From contig JBBQUT010000001.1 of assembly GCA_038212215.1 (NCBI GenBank), positions 62,001 to 126,000 on the forward strand: 64,000 nucleotides of DNA. The letters are read 5' to 3'. The DNA is from JALZAI01 sp038212215. Lineage in GTDB: Bacteria; Actinomycetota; Actinomycetes; Mycobacteriales; Jatrophihabitantaceae. The translations under genes were made by a program, and so were the position numbers. The notes beneath the pieces were generated by a model. That model saw nothing but the letters and a program-made list of their open reading frames with translations. It was not told the DNA's origin and did no database searches. This document shows, in pieces, positions 8,101 through 16,517 of this stretch (position 1 is its first letter; each line of letters opens with the position of its first letter).

Positions 8101-9999
8101 GTGACATTGACGACCGCCCACGGCATCCAGTCAGCTGCCTGGCTGCTGATCGCGCTGCCGCTGCTCTCGTCGCTGGTCCTCCTGGTCGCCGGCCCGCGCG
8201 CCCGGCGCTGGGGGCCGTTGCTCGGCGCGTTCGTCCCGGTGCTGTTGTTCGTCTACGTCGTGCTGCTGTTCTTCTCGGTCAAGGGCGAGAGCAACCGCGA
8301 GATCACGCTGCACCTCTACAGCTGGATTCCGGTCAGCGGCTTCCAGGTCGAGGCCGGCCTGCTGCTTGACCCGCTGTCGGTGACGTTCGCGCTGCTGATC
8401 ACCGGCGTCGGCTCGCTCATCCACATCTATGCGGTGGGCTACATGAGCCACGACGAGGGCCGGGCGCGCTTCTTCGGCTACTTCAACTTCTTCACCGCCT
8501 CGATGCTGCTGCTCGTGCTGGCCAACAGCTACCTGGTGCTCTACGTCGGCTGGGAGGGCGTCGGCGTCGCGTCCTACCTGCTGATCAGCTACTACTTCAA
8601 CCGCAACTCCGCGGCGACCGCCGGCAACAAGGCGTTCTTCGCCAACCGCGTCGGTGACGTCGGGCTCTCGATCGCGATCATGCTGATGTTCGCCTACTTC
8701 GGCAGCACGTCCTTCGCCGCCATCCTCTTCGGCAATGCCACGTTCACCAAGGGCGTCGCTGCAGCGATCGGCTTCATGCTGCTTCTCGGCGCGTGCGGCA
8801 AGTCCGGGCAGTTCCCCTTGCAGACCTGGCTGCCGGACGCGATGGAGGGCCCCACCCCCGTCTCCGCGCTGATCCACGCGGCAACCATGGTGACGGCCGG
8901 GGTGTACCTGATCGCGCGCAGCGCGCCGATCTTCGACCAGTCGCAGGCCGCGCGCACCGGGGTCGTGATCGTCGGCGCGATCACGCTGCTCTACGGCTGT
9001 GTCTGCGCGTTCGGCCAGGACGATCTGAAGCGGGTGTTGGCCTACTCGACGGTGAGCCAGATCGGCTACATGTTCCTCGCCGTCGGTCTCGGCAAGGGTG
9101 TCTACGCGATCGGCATCATCCACCTGCTCGGGCACGGCTTCTTCAAGGCGGCACTGTTCCTCTCGGCCGGAGCGGTCATGCACGCGATGAACGACCGCAT
9201 CAACATGCGTCACTTCGGTGGCCTGGCCAGGGTCATGCCGGTCACCTTCGGCGTGTTCGCGTGCGGTTACCTCGCCATCATCGGCATCCCGCCGTTCACC
9301 GGCTTCTTCACCAAGGACAAGATCATCGAAGCGGCGTTCGACAAGGGCGGCGCGTCCGGCTGGATCCTTGGGCTGTGCGCCCTTATAGGGGCCGGACTCA
9401 CCGCGTTCTACATGACGCGCGCGCTGGTGATGACCTTCTTCGGCCGAAAGCGGTGGGAGGACGACGTCCATCCGCACGAGGCGTCGCCGACGATGCTCGT
9501 GCCGATGGTGGTGCTCGGGGCGCTCGCCCTGGTCGGCGGGTTCCTGCTGATCTTCGGCGGCGGCACGCAGCACTGGCTCGAACCGTCGGTCGGCCCGAGC
9601 GTCGAGGTGGGCGCGCACACCATCTCCCCGGTCGTGCTCACCATCATCACCGTCGTCGTCGCGGTGCTCGGTGCGGCGGGCGGGTTCGCCGCGTTCCGCA
9701 CCGTCCCGGCGGTGCAGCCAGCCGGGTCGGCGGTCACGGTTGCGGCTCGGCGCAACCTCTTCGCGGACGCGTTCAACGAGTTGGTGCTGGTGCGCCCGGG
9801 CGAGTGGTTGACGCGGGCGTTGGTGTACTTCGACAACCGGGGGGTCGACGGCGCCGTCAACGGTCTCGGCGCCGGCCTCGGTGGTGGGTCGAGCCGGCTG
9901 CGGCGCACCCAAACCGGATTCGTCCGCAGTTACGCGCTCTCCATGCTCGGCGGCAGCATCGCCGTCGTAGCCGCGCTGCTCGCGGTGAGGTTCCAGTGA
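8101..9999 (+). CDS. nuoL: NADH-quinone oxidoreductase subunit L (antiporter-like)
   Basis: The distal proton-pumping subunit of the membrane arm, homologous to MrpA/MrpD antiporters. It is 632 residues with hydrophobic helices throughout. Recognisable signatures are YVGWEGVGVASYLLI (residues about 147-161), LQTWLPDAMEGPTPVSALIH (about 239-258) and the HGFFKAALFL stretch, which contain the Glu, Lys and His residues of the proton path. Starting with GTG (GTGACATTG) after a short AGAGAGG site, it is the only nuo gene here with a small positive gap before it. Its stop overlaps the nuoM GTG. Confidence 0.95.
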   Translation: MTLTTAHGIQSAAWLLIALPLLSSLVLLVAGPRARRWGPLLGAFVPVLLFVYVVLLFFSVKGESNREITLHLYSWIPVSGFQVEAGLLLDPLSVTFALLITGVGSLIHIYAVGYMSHDEGRARFFGYFNFFTASMLLLVLANSYLVLYVGWEGVGVASYLLISYYFNRNSAATAGNKAFFANRVGDVGLSIAIMLMFAYFGSTSFAAILFGNATFTKGVAAAIGFMLLLGACGKSGQFPLQTWLPDAMEGPTPVSALIHAATMVTAGVYLIARSAPIFDQSQAARTGVVIVGAITLLYGCVCAFGQDDLKRVLAYSTVSQIGYMFLAVGLGKGVYAIGIIHLLGHGFFKAALFLSAGAVMHAMNDRINMRHFGGLARVMPVTFGVFACGYLAIIGIPPFTGFFTKDKIIEAAFDKGGASGWILGLCALIGAGLTAFYMTRALVMTFFGRKRWEDDVHPHEASPTMLVPMVVLGALALVGGFLLIFGGGTQHWLEPSVGPSVEVGAHTISPVVLTIITVVVAVLGAAGGFAAFRTVPAVQPAGSAVTVAARRNLFADAFNELVLVRPGEWLTRALVYFDNRGVDGAVNGLGAGLGGGSSRLRRTQTGFVRSYALSMLGGSIAVVAALLAVRFQ

Positions 10000-11564
10000 C
10001 GCCGCACAGCCTGACGCTCGTCGTCCTCGCCCTCATCCCGCTGGTCGGGTCGGTCGTCGTCTTCGCGCTCAAGGAGCATCAGGCCAAGTTCGCCAAGCTG
10101 CTCACCCTCACCGTGTCGGTGGTGGTGCTGATCTACACGGTCGTGCTCACCGCCCGCTTCGACACCGCGCCCGGTGCAGACCGCTTCCAATACCAAGGCA
10201 GTTGGACGTGGATCAAGGCGTTCGGGGTGCACCTGGCCTTCGGCGTCGACGGCATAGCGCTGGTGCTGGTGCTGATGGCGGTGCTGCTGGTGCCCGCTGT
10301 CGTGCTCGCGTCCTGGAACAGCCTGGACAGCCGCTCCGGCTCGGAAGAGCTTGTCACGGCGAGCACCAGGCGGCGCAGCGTGAAGAACTTCTTCGGCCTG
10401 CTGCTGCTGCTCGAGTTCTTCATGATCGGCGTGTTCACCGCGACCGACGTGTTCCTGTTCTACGTCTTCTTCGAGGCCATGCTCGTGCCGATGTACTTCA
10501 TCATCGGCAGCTTCGGCGGCCCGCGCCGCCAGTACGCCGCGATGAAGTTCTTCCTGTACTCCCTGGTCGGCGGGCTGCTGATGCTCGCCTCGGTGATCGG
10601 GCTCTACGTCACCACCGGCTCGCGCACGTTCGCCATCGCCGACCTGATCGGCAAGGTGCCTGACAATGCGACGCAGAAATGGCTGTTCCTCGGCTTCTTC
10701 GTCGCGTTCGCGATCAAGGCGCCGCTGGTGCCGTTTCACACCTGGCTGCCCGACGCCGGCGCCGAGGCGCCGTCCGGCGGCGCCGCGCTGCTGGTGGGGG
10801 TGCTGGACAAGGTCGGCACGTTCGGCTTCCTGCGTTACTGCCTACCGCTGTTCCCGGCCGCCTCGCGCTACTTCGCGCCGGCCATCCTGATCCTGTCCGT
10901 GATCGGCATCCTGTACGCCGCGTTCCTGGCGATCGGGCAGCGCGACATGAAGCGACTGGTCGCCTACACCTCGGTCGCGCACTTCGGCTTCATCGGCTTG
11001 GGCATCTTCGCCTTCACCTCGCAGGGCGGCACCGGGGCCGTCCTCTACATGTTCAACCACGGCCTGTCGACCGGTGCGCTGTTCATCGTTGTGGGCCTGC
11101 TCATCGCGCGTGGCAAGAGCCGCAACGTCGATGACTACGGCGGTACGGCGAAGGTGACGCCGGTGCTCGCCGGGATGTTCCTGCTCGCCGGCTTGTCGGC
11201 GCTGGCGCTGCCGGGCATGAGCACGTTCGTCAGCGAATTCCTCGTGCTGGTCGGCACCTTCACCCGGCACAAGGGCCTGGCGGTGCTGGGCACCGCCGGC
11301 ATCGTGCTGGCCGCCGTCTACGTCCTCTATCTGTATAAACGCACGTTCCAGGGCAAGATCAACGAGAAGGTCACCAAGTTCCGCGACCTCAATGCCCGCG
11401 AGGTCGCCGCCGTCGCGCCGTTGATCGCGGTGATCATCTTCCTGGGGTTCTTCCCGAAGCCGTTGCTGGACGTCATCAACCCGGCGGTCAAGGCGACGCT
11501 GAGCGACGTCCACAAAACCGACCCGGCGCCGAAACTCGGCCCCGTAGCCGGAGGTCCCAAGTGA
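9996..11564 (+). CDS. nuoM: NADH-quinone oxidoreductase subunit M (antiporter-like)
   Basis: Second antiporter-type proton channel of complex I, 522 residues from the GTG that overlaps the nuoL stop. It shows the signatures FYVFFEAMLVPMYFIIG, FHTWLPDAGAEAPSGGAALL and YTSVAHFGFIGLGIF, which hold the key membrane Glu, Lys and His. About 14 hydrophobic helices are evident. The frame continues far upstream of 9996, but that is antisense-free shadow inside nuoL. The stop overlaps the GTG of nuoN. Confidence 0.95.
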   Translation: MTPHSLTLVVLALIPLVGSVVVFALKEHQAKFAKLLTLTVSVVVLIYTVVLTARFDTAPGADRFQYQGSWTWIKAFGVHLAFGVDGIALVLVLMAVLLVPAVVLASWNSLDSRSGSEELVTASTRRRSVKNFFGLLLLLEFFMIGVFTATDVFLFYVFFEAMLVPMYFIIGSFGGPRRQYAAMKFFLYSLVGGLLMLASVIGLYVTTGSRTFAIADLIGKVPDNATQKWLFLGFFVAFAIKAPLVPFHTWLPDAGAEAPSGGAALLVGVLDKVGTFGFLRYCLPLFPAASRYFAPAILILSVIGILYAAFLAIGQRDMKRLVAYTSVAHFGFIGLGIFAFTSQGGTGAVLYMFNHGLSTGALFIVVGLLIARGKSRNVDDYGGTAKVTPVLAGMFLLAGLSALALPGMSTFVSEFLVLVGTFTRHKGLAVLGTAGIVLAAVYVLYLYKRTFQGKINEKVTKFRDLNAREVAAVAPLIAVIIFLGFFPKPLLDVINPAVKATLSDVHKTDPAPKLGPVAGGPK

Positions 11565-13144
11565 GCCCGAACGTGCTGGCCGCGACCGGTGGTCTCATCA
11601 CGACACCGTCGGTCGCCTACCACGCCCTGATGCCGATCTTCATCGTGCTCGGTGCCGCCCTGCTCGGCGTGCTCGTCGAGGCGGTCGTGCCGCGCGCCGA
11701 GCGCTTCAACGTGCAACTCGGGGTGACCGTGCTCGGCCTGGTCGGCGCGCTGGTCGCGGTCGGCCTGCTGCACAACGTCCAGGTGACCACGCCGTCGCCG
11801 CGCGGCACCGATCCGGCGTTCGCAGGTTCGCTGGCGGTCGACGGCTTCGGGTTGTTCGTGCAAGGCACCGTGTTGCTGCTCGCGCTGATGGCGACGTTGC
11901 TGGTGTCCGAGCGCAGCGTCGACTTCGGCAGCCCGATCGTGGCGTCCGCCGCGGTCGTCGTCGGATCACCGATCGACCGCACCCTCGCACGCAGCAACCG
12001 GGTGCAGACCGAAGTGTTCCCGCTGCTGCTGTTCGCGGTCTCCGGGATGCTTGTCTTCCCGATCGCGAATAACCTGCTGCTGATGTTCGTCGCCCTCGAG
12101 GTGCTGTCGCTGCCGCTGTACCTGCTGGCGGGCTTGGCCCGCCGCCGCCGGCTGCTCTCGCAGGAAGCGTCGCTGAAGTACTTCCTGCTCGGCGCGTTCG
12201 CCTCGGCGTTTTTCCTGTACGGGCTGGCGTTGCTCTACGGCTACGCCAATACCGTGGATCTGCCCGGCATCTTCGAGGCGCAGCGGACGTCGGGCAACTC
12301 CGACGTGTTGCTCTACGTCGGCCTGGCGCTGCTGCTCGTCGGCCTGCTCTTCAAGGCCAGCGTGGCGCCGTTCCACAGTTGGACCCCGGACGTCTATCAC
12401 GGCTCGGCCACACCGATCGCTGCGTTCATGGCGTCGTGCACGAAGGTCGCCGCCTTCGGCGCGCTGCTGCGCGTGCTCTACGTGGGCTTCGCCGGCAATG
12501 CCTGGAACTGGCGCCCGATCATCTGGGCGGTAGCGATCGCGTCCATGATCGTCGGTGCGGTGTTCGGCGTGACGCAGACCGACGTGAAGCGGGTGCTCGC
12601 CTACTCATCGATCGCGCATGCGGGCTTCATCCTGGTCGGCCTGGTCGCGGTCACCCGGGACGCCGCGGCGAGCGTGCTGTTCTACGTGCTCACCTACGGG
12701 TTCACAACGCTGGCCGCGTTCGGCCTGGTGATGCTCGTGCGCGACGCGAACGGCGAAGCGACGCATCTGTCGCAGTGGTCAGGGCTGGCCCGCAAGAGCC
12801 CGATGCTCGCGGCCGTGATGACGGTGCTGCTGCTGTCGATGGCGGGCATCCCGCTGACCTCTGGGTTCACCGGCAAGTTCTTCGTGTTCCGCGCCGCCTG
12901 GCACACGGCCGGCCCGCTGGTCGTCATCGCGCTGCTGTGCTCGGCGATCGCGGCGTTCTACTATCTGCGCATCGTGGTGCTGATGTTCTTCGCCGATCCA
13001 CCGGAGAATGCGCCGACAGTGGCGATCCCCGGCTGGTCGGCCAGCGTCGCGCTGACCTTCGGAGTCGTGGTCACCGTGCTGCTCGGCGTCTTCCCGCAAC
13101 CGATCATCGACCTCGCGGACAAAGCCGCGACGCTCATTGGCTAA
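11561..13144 (+). CDS. nuoN: NADH-quinone oxidoreductase subunit N (antiporter-like)
   Basis: Third antiporter-like membrane subunit, 527 residues. Family signatures are visible as FHSWTPDVYHGSATPIAAFM and VKRVLAYSSIAHAGFILVGL. The GTG start overlaps the nuoM stop. The loop around residues 130-150 (SPIDRTLARSNRVQTEVF) is a longer hydrophilic segment than in E. coli. The TAA stop shares one base with the ATG of the next gene, joining the prenyl synthase to the nuo transcription unit. Confidence 0.94.
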   Translation: MSPNVLAATGGLITTPSVAYHALMPIFIVLGAALLGVLVEAVVPRAERFNVQLGVTVLGLVGALVAVGLLHNVQVTTPSPRGTDPAFAGSLAVDGFGLFVQGTVLLLALMATLLVSERSVDFGSPIVASAAVVVGSPIDRTLARSNRVQTEVFPLLLFAVSGMLVFPIANNLLLMFVALEVLSLPLYLLAGLARRRRLLSQEASLKYFLLGAFASAFFLYGLALLYGYANTVDLPGIFEAQRTSGNSDVLLYVGLALLLVGLLFKASVAPFHSWTPDVYHGSATPIAAFMASCTKVAAFGALLRVLYVGFAGNAWNWRPIIWAVAIASMIVGAVFGVTQTDVKRVLAYSSIAHAGFILVGLVAVTRDAAASVLFYVLTYGFTTLAAFGLVMLVRDANGEATHLSQWSGLARKSPMLAAVMTVLLLSMAGIPLTSGFTGKFFVFRAAWHTAGPLVVIALLCSAIAAFYYLRIVVLMFFADPPENAPTVAIPGWSASVALTFGVVVTVLLGVFPQPIIDLADKAATLIG

Positions 13145-14139
13145 TGGGTAACCCTTTCGCCGGAGTCGAGTTCGCCGACCCCGCGCTCGAGGCCTCGGTT
13201 CGGGGGCAGTTGGCAGCGATCGAGGTCGCGCTCGTTGCTGCCGTGCGCTCGGACGACGAGTTCGTCGGCGACGCTGCCCGGCACCTCGTCGACGCGGGCG
13301 GCAAGCGCTTCCGCCCGTTGCTCTGCTCGCTGGCTTCCCAATTCGGTGACGCCACTCGCCCGCAGATCACCACGGCCGCCGTCGTCGTCGAGCTGACTCA
13401 CCTGGCGACGCTGTATCACGACGATGTCATGGACGAAGCTCTGGTACGTCGCGGGGAAGTGTCGGCCAACGCCCGCTTCGGCAACTCGGTCGCGATCCTC
13501 ACCGGGGACTTCTTGTTCGCGCGCGCGTCGGATTTGCTGGCCGACCTCGGCGCGCATGCCGTCCGGGTGCAGGCCCGCACGTTCGCGCGGCTGGTGAGCG
13601 GGCAGATCCGCGAGACTGTCGGTCCGGCGGCAGGCGCGGACCCGGTCGAGCACTATCTGGCGGTGCTCGCCAACAAGACCGGCTCGCTGATCGCCACGGC
13701 CGCCGAGTTCGGGGCCCACTTCGGCGGGGTCGGCGACGCGGACGTGGATGTATTGCGGCGCTTCGGCGAGCAGATCGGCGTGGCGTTCCAGCTTTCGGAT
13801 GACATCCTCGACATTGCGTCCGAATCGACGCAGTCGGGCAAGACGCCAGGCACGGACCTGCGCGAAGGCGTCGCCACGCTGCCGGTGCTCTACGCGTTGC
13901 GGGGCGCCGATGTCTCGACCGGGCGGCTGCGCGAACTGGTCGCCGCGCCGCTCGTCGACGACGACGAGCATGCGGAGGCGTTGCGGCTGCTGCGATCCTC
14001 GGTGGCGTTGGACGAGGCGCGCGCGACTCTTGCGGCTTACGCCGACCGGGCGCGCACCATGCTCATCGAGCTGCCCGACGCGCCCGCGCGAGCTGCGCTG
14101 GCGACGTTGTGTGACGTTGTGACGGCCCGCACGAGCTGA
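13144..14139 (+). CDS. Long-chain polyprenyl diphosphate synthase (menaquinone side chain)
   Basis: All-trans prenyl chain elongation enzyme that condenses isopentenyl diphosphate onto allylic primers. Both aspartate-rich Mg-binding motifs are intact: DDVMD at residues 93-97 and DDILD at 219-223. The substrate-binding GGKRFRP is at 52-58. Length is 331 residues, normal. The gene is translationally coupled to nuoN (TAATG). A prenyl synthase at the end of nuo is a recurring actinobacterial arrangement and fits synthesis of the menaquinone tail used by complex I. Exact product length cannot be read from sequence, so names such as grcC, hepT or ispB are not assigned. Confidence 0.88.
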   Translation: MGNPFAGVEFADPALEASVRGQLAAIEVALVAAVRSDDEFVGDAARHLVDAGGKRFRPLLCSLASQFGDATRPQITTAAVVVELTHLATLYHDDVMDEALVRRGEVSANARFGNSVAILTGDFLFARASDLLADLGAHAVRVQARTFARLVSGQIRETVGPAAGADPVEHYLAVLANKTGSLIATAAEFGAHFGGVGDADVDVLRRFGEQIGVAFQLSDDILDIASESTQSGKTPGTDLREGVATLPVLYALRGADVSTGRLRELVAAPLVDDDEHAEALRLLRSSVALDEARATLAAYADRARTMLIELPDAPARAALATLCDVVTARTS

Positions 14140-14185
14140 GATCTGGGCCGCCCGGCCGGCTGTGTTAGCCCAGCAACTGCGCTCG

Positions 14186-14311
14186 CTAGCCCAGCAGCAG
14201 GGCGCCGAGGCCGGCAAGTACGACAAGGATCGCGCCAACCGTCAACATGATCATCATGGCGAGGTCGCCGTCGCGCTTTTCCTTGGTAGTACTGCGAATT
14301 GCCTCGCTCAT
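14186..14311 (-). CDS. Small single-helix membrane protein (41 aa)
   Basis: A 41-residue reading frame opposite to the nuo operon: a charged N-terminus (MSEAIRSTTKEKRDGD) followed by one 24-residue hydrophobic helix and a stop. The ATG is preceded at 9 bases by a run of six G, a strong ribosome-binding site. A basic or polar head plus a single helix is a common small membrane protein layout. I do not recognise the family. It is convergent with the prenyl synthase, whose stop lies 46 bases away. Confidence 0.5.
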   Translation of the reverse strand: MSEAIRSTTKEKRDGDLAMMIMLTVGAILVVLAGLGALLLG

Positions 14312-14657
14312 AACGTTTGCCCCCCGGCTGTTGTGGTGCCGCACGGATTGCTGTTAATCGGCGGGGCACTGCTGCGCACAGATGTTGCCCGCCGATCGAC
14401 GGCGCGTAACGCGTGTGCTCTTCGTGAACTACATCCCTACGATGCCATCTCATCAGCGCACGGTCGAATCGAAATGAGATTTCGTGGCGCCAGCGAAACT
14501 TTCGGGGTCCGGCGGCCGTGATGAGCACAACGGCAGGCACTCGGTCGGTGGCGCGCTTGCCGCATAAGCTGCCGATCCGGGCGAGGCCGGCGCGGCGGGT
14601 GCGGCTCACCCGCTGCGCGACCTTCATGCACGCGGTGACCCATGACCGCCCGGCTGC

Positions 14658-14697
14658 ATGAAGATCGCCGCGCCCGGCCTGGGCTGGGGTGCACCCG
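14658..14697 (+). repeat. 40-bp dispersed repeat, copy 1
   Basis: Begins ATGAAGATCGCCG and ends GCACCCG, exactly 40 bases. Similarity to copy 2 extends about 24 bases upstream, through CCATGACCGC. The GC-rich middle varies between copies. Confidence 0.6.
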
Positions 14698-14740
14698 CGC
14701 CAATCGGCAAGCAAGAGGTGAGCCATGACCGCTCAGGTGA

Positions 14741-14780
14741 ATGAAGATCGCCGCGGCCGGCCGGCGCCGGCGTGCACCCG
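14741..14780 (+). repeat. 40-bp dispersed repeat, copy 2
   Basis: Same ends and same 40-base length as copy 1, offset by 83 bases. The middle is a self-complementary GGCCGGCCGGCGCCGG-like stretch. It lies upstream of the transcarboxylase genes; copy 3 lies just downstream of them. Confidence 0.6.
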
Positions 14781-15010
14781 ACCCGCGAAATTGGCGGCGC
14801 TCATTCAATTGTCACCCGAAACGCGAACAACGTAGCCGAGGCTCCATGACAGTCGGGTCTCCGCGCTCGCCGCGGCGATTCAGCTTTCCGGCCCGCCGCG
14901 AGAAGATCGACGCGCAAGGGCCGGGTGGCGGGTGATCTCCACCTTGCCGGACGTCCGTTCGCCGGGTGCGCTGATCAAGATGTACGCGAGGTAGGCACAT
15001 ACTTGCCTTC

Positions 15011-16513
15011 GTGGATACCGAGCGAGCAGTCGGCGTTACCGAACTTGTCCTTCGGGACGCGCATCAGAGTTTGATGGCCACCCGAATGGCGATGGAAGAC
15101 ATGGTGGGTGCCTGCGAAGACATCGACAATGCCGGATATTGGAGCGTCGAGTGCTGGGGTGGCGCCACCTTCGACGCGTGCATCCGCTTCCTCAACGAAG
15201 ACCCCTGGCAGCGACTGCGGACCTTCCGCACGCTGCTTCCGAACAGTCGACTGCAGATGCTGCTGCGCGGCCAGAACCTCCTCGGCTACCGCCACTACGG
15301 CGATGACGTAGTCGACCACTTCGTTGAGAAGGCCGCCGAGAACGGCATGGACGTCTTTCGTGTCTTCGACGCCCTGAACGACACTCGCAATGTCGAGCGT
15401 GCGATCGCCGCTGTCAAGAAGGCCGGCCGGCACGCGCAAGGCACGATCTGCTATACCGTTAGTCCGCTGCACACGATCGACGGTTATGTACGCCAGGCCC
15501 GGGAGTTGGCCGACGTCGGCGTCGATTCGCTGGCCATCAAGGACATGGCTGCGTTGCTCAAGCCGCAACCGGCATTTGACATCGTCTCCGCCATCAAGGC
15601 TGAACTGCCCGGCATGCAGATCAATGTGCATTGCCACACCACCACCGGGGTCACCCTTGTTTCGCTGATGAAAGCCATCGAAGCGGGCGCTGACGTCGTC
15701 GACACCGCCATAAGCTCGATGTCTCTCGGTCCCGGCCACAACCCGACCGAGTCACTTCAGGAAATGCTGGAGGGAACCGGCTTCATCGCCGACCTCGACA
15801 AGGTGCGACTGGGCCGGATCAAGGACCACTTCGCCACAATCAAGCCTCGGTACACGCAGTTCATGTCCTCCTTCAACGTCGAGACCAGCATCTTCGATAG
15901 CCAGATCCCCGGGGGCATGATCTCCAACATGGAGTCGCAGCTCAAGCAGCAGGGCGCCGGTGACAAGATGCGCGAGGTGCTCGAGGAGGTGCCACTCGTA
16001 CGCAAGGATGCCGGTTATCCACCACTGGTCACGCCGTCGAGTCAGATCGTCGGAACGCAGGCGGTATTCAATGTGATCATGGGCCATTACAAGGTGTTGA
16101 CCGCCGAGTTCGCGGACCTGATGCTCGGTTACTACGGCTACACCATGGGCGACAAGAACGCGGAGGTCGTGGCTTCGGCGAAGGCTCAGACAGGAAAAGA
16201 GACGATCACCGAGCGTCCAGCGGATCTCATTGCCCCTGAATGGGACGCGCTGCGCACCGCAGCCGAAGCCATCAGCGGTTTCGACGGCTCGGACGAAGAC
16301 GTGTTGACCTACGCGATGTTCCCCAAGGTGGCGCCGGGCTTCTTCCTGAGCCGAGGCGACGGACCGAAGAACGTCGGCAGGGACCCGGCCGAGCTGGCAG
16401 CCGAGCGTGCCGCCGCTGCCGGCGACTCCAAGACCGGTCCCGTCCGCGGCCCGATCAAGTACGAGATCACCATCAACGGCAGAAGTCATTCCGTTGCCGT
16501 CAAACCCGCCTAG
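15011..16513 (+). CDS. Methylmalonyl-CoA carboxytransferase 5S subunit
   Basis: The pyruvate/oxaloacetate half of a transcarboxylase: it moves the carboxyl group between biotin and pyruvate. TIM-barrel carboxyltransferase fold with metal ligands in the expected order: D16 (LRDAHQS), carbamylated-type K177 (AIKDMA), H207 and H209 (NVHCHT). The 500 residues include the C-terminal PYC/OadA-like domain, which is similar in length to the Propionibacterium 5S protein. The GTG is the only start before an upstream in-frame stop; the nearest GAGG is 15 bases away. The 12S gene follows 4 bases later. Oxaloacetate decarboxylase alpha is an alternative, but no membrane beta or gamma subunit is present. 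Confidence 0.87.
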   Translation: MDTERAVGVTELVLRDAHQSLMATRMAMEDMVGACEDIDNAGYWSVECWGGATFDACIRFLNEDPWQRLRTFRTLLPNSRLQMLLRGQNLLGYRHYGDDVVDHFVEKAAENGMDVFRVFDALNDTRNVERAIAAVKKAGRHAQGTICYTVSPLHTIDGYVRQARELADVGVDSLAIKDMAALLKPQPAFDIVSAIKAELPGMQINVHCHTTTGVTLVSLMKAIEAGADVVDTAISSMSLGPGHNPTESLQEMLEGTGFIADLDKVRLGRIKDHFATIKPRYTQFMSSFNVETSIFDSQIPGGMISNMESQLKQQGAGDKMREVLEEVPLVRKDAGYPPLVTPSSQIVGTQAVFNVIMGHYKVLTAEFADLMLGYYGYTMGDKNAEVVASAKAQTGKETITERPADLIAPEWDALRTAAEAISGFDGSDEDVLTYAMFPKVAPGFFLSRGDGPKNVGRDPAELAAERAAAAGDSKTGPVRGPIKYEITINGRSHSVAVKPA

Positions 16514-16517
16514 GAAG

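Larger units (their letters stand above)
14312..15010. other. Intergenic region with two direct repeat copies
   Basis: About 700 bases with no gene I can support. The start is the leader of the 41-aa membrane protein on the minus strand. It then contains two copies of a 40-bp repeat (14658 and 14741) with similar upstream flanks beginning CCATGACCGC. The repeats can be read as short peptides, but codon use and composition do not look like protein. The last 70 bases are the leader of the transcarboxylase operon, with a GAGGTAGG stretch 15 bases before the GTG at 15011. Confidence 0.5.

Noticed and set aside
8131..9912. 593-codon minus-strand frame inside nuoL
   Set aside because: Highly charged His/Arg/Glu/Asp composition is typical of an antisense shadow of a membrane protein gene.
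14638..14819. Short peptides starting at CCATGACCGC in the two upstream repeat copies
   Set aside because: 33-36 codons, not similar in length or sequence beyond the repeat, and copy 3 has no matching start; treated as DNA repeats.
15011..16513. Oxaloacetate decarboxylase alpha or pyruvate carboxylase piece
   Set aside because: Gene order with 12S and 1.3S and absence of membrane beta/gamma subunits or biotin carboxylase favour transcarboxylase.
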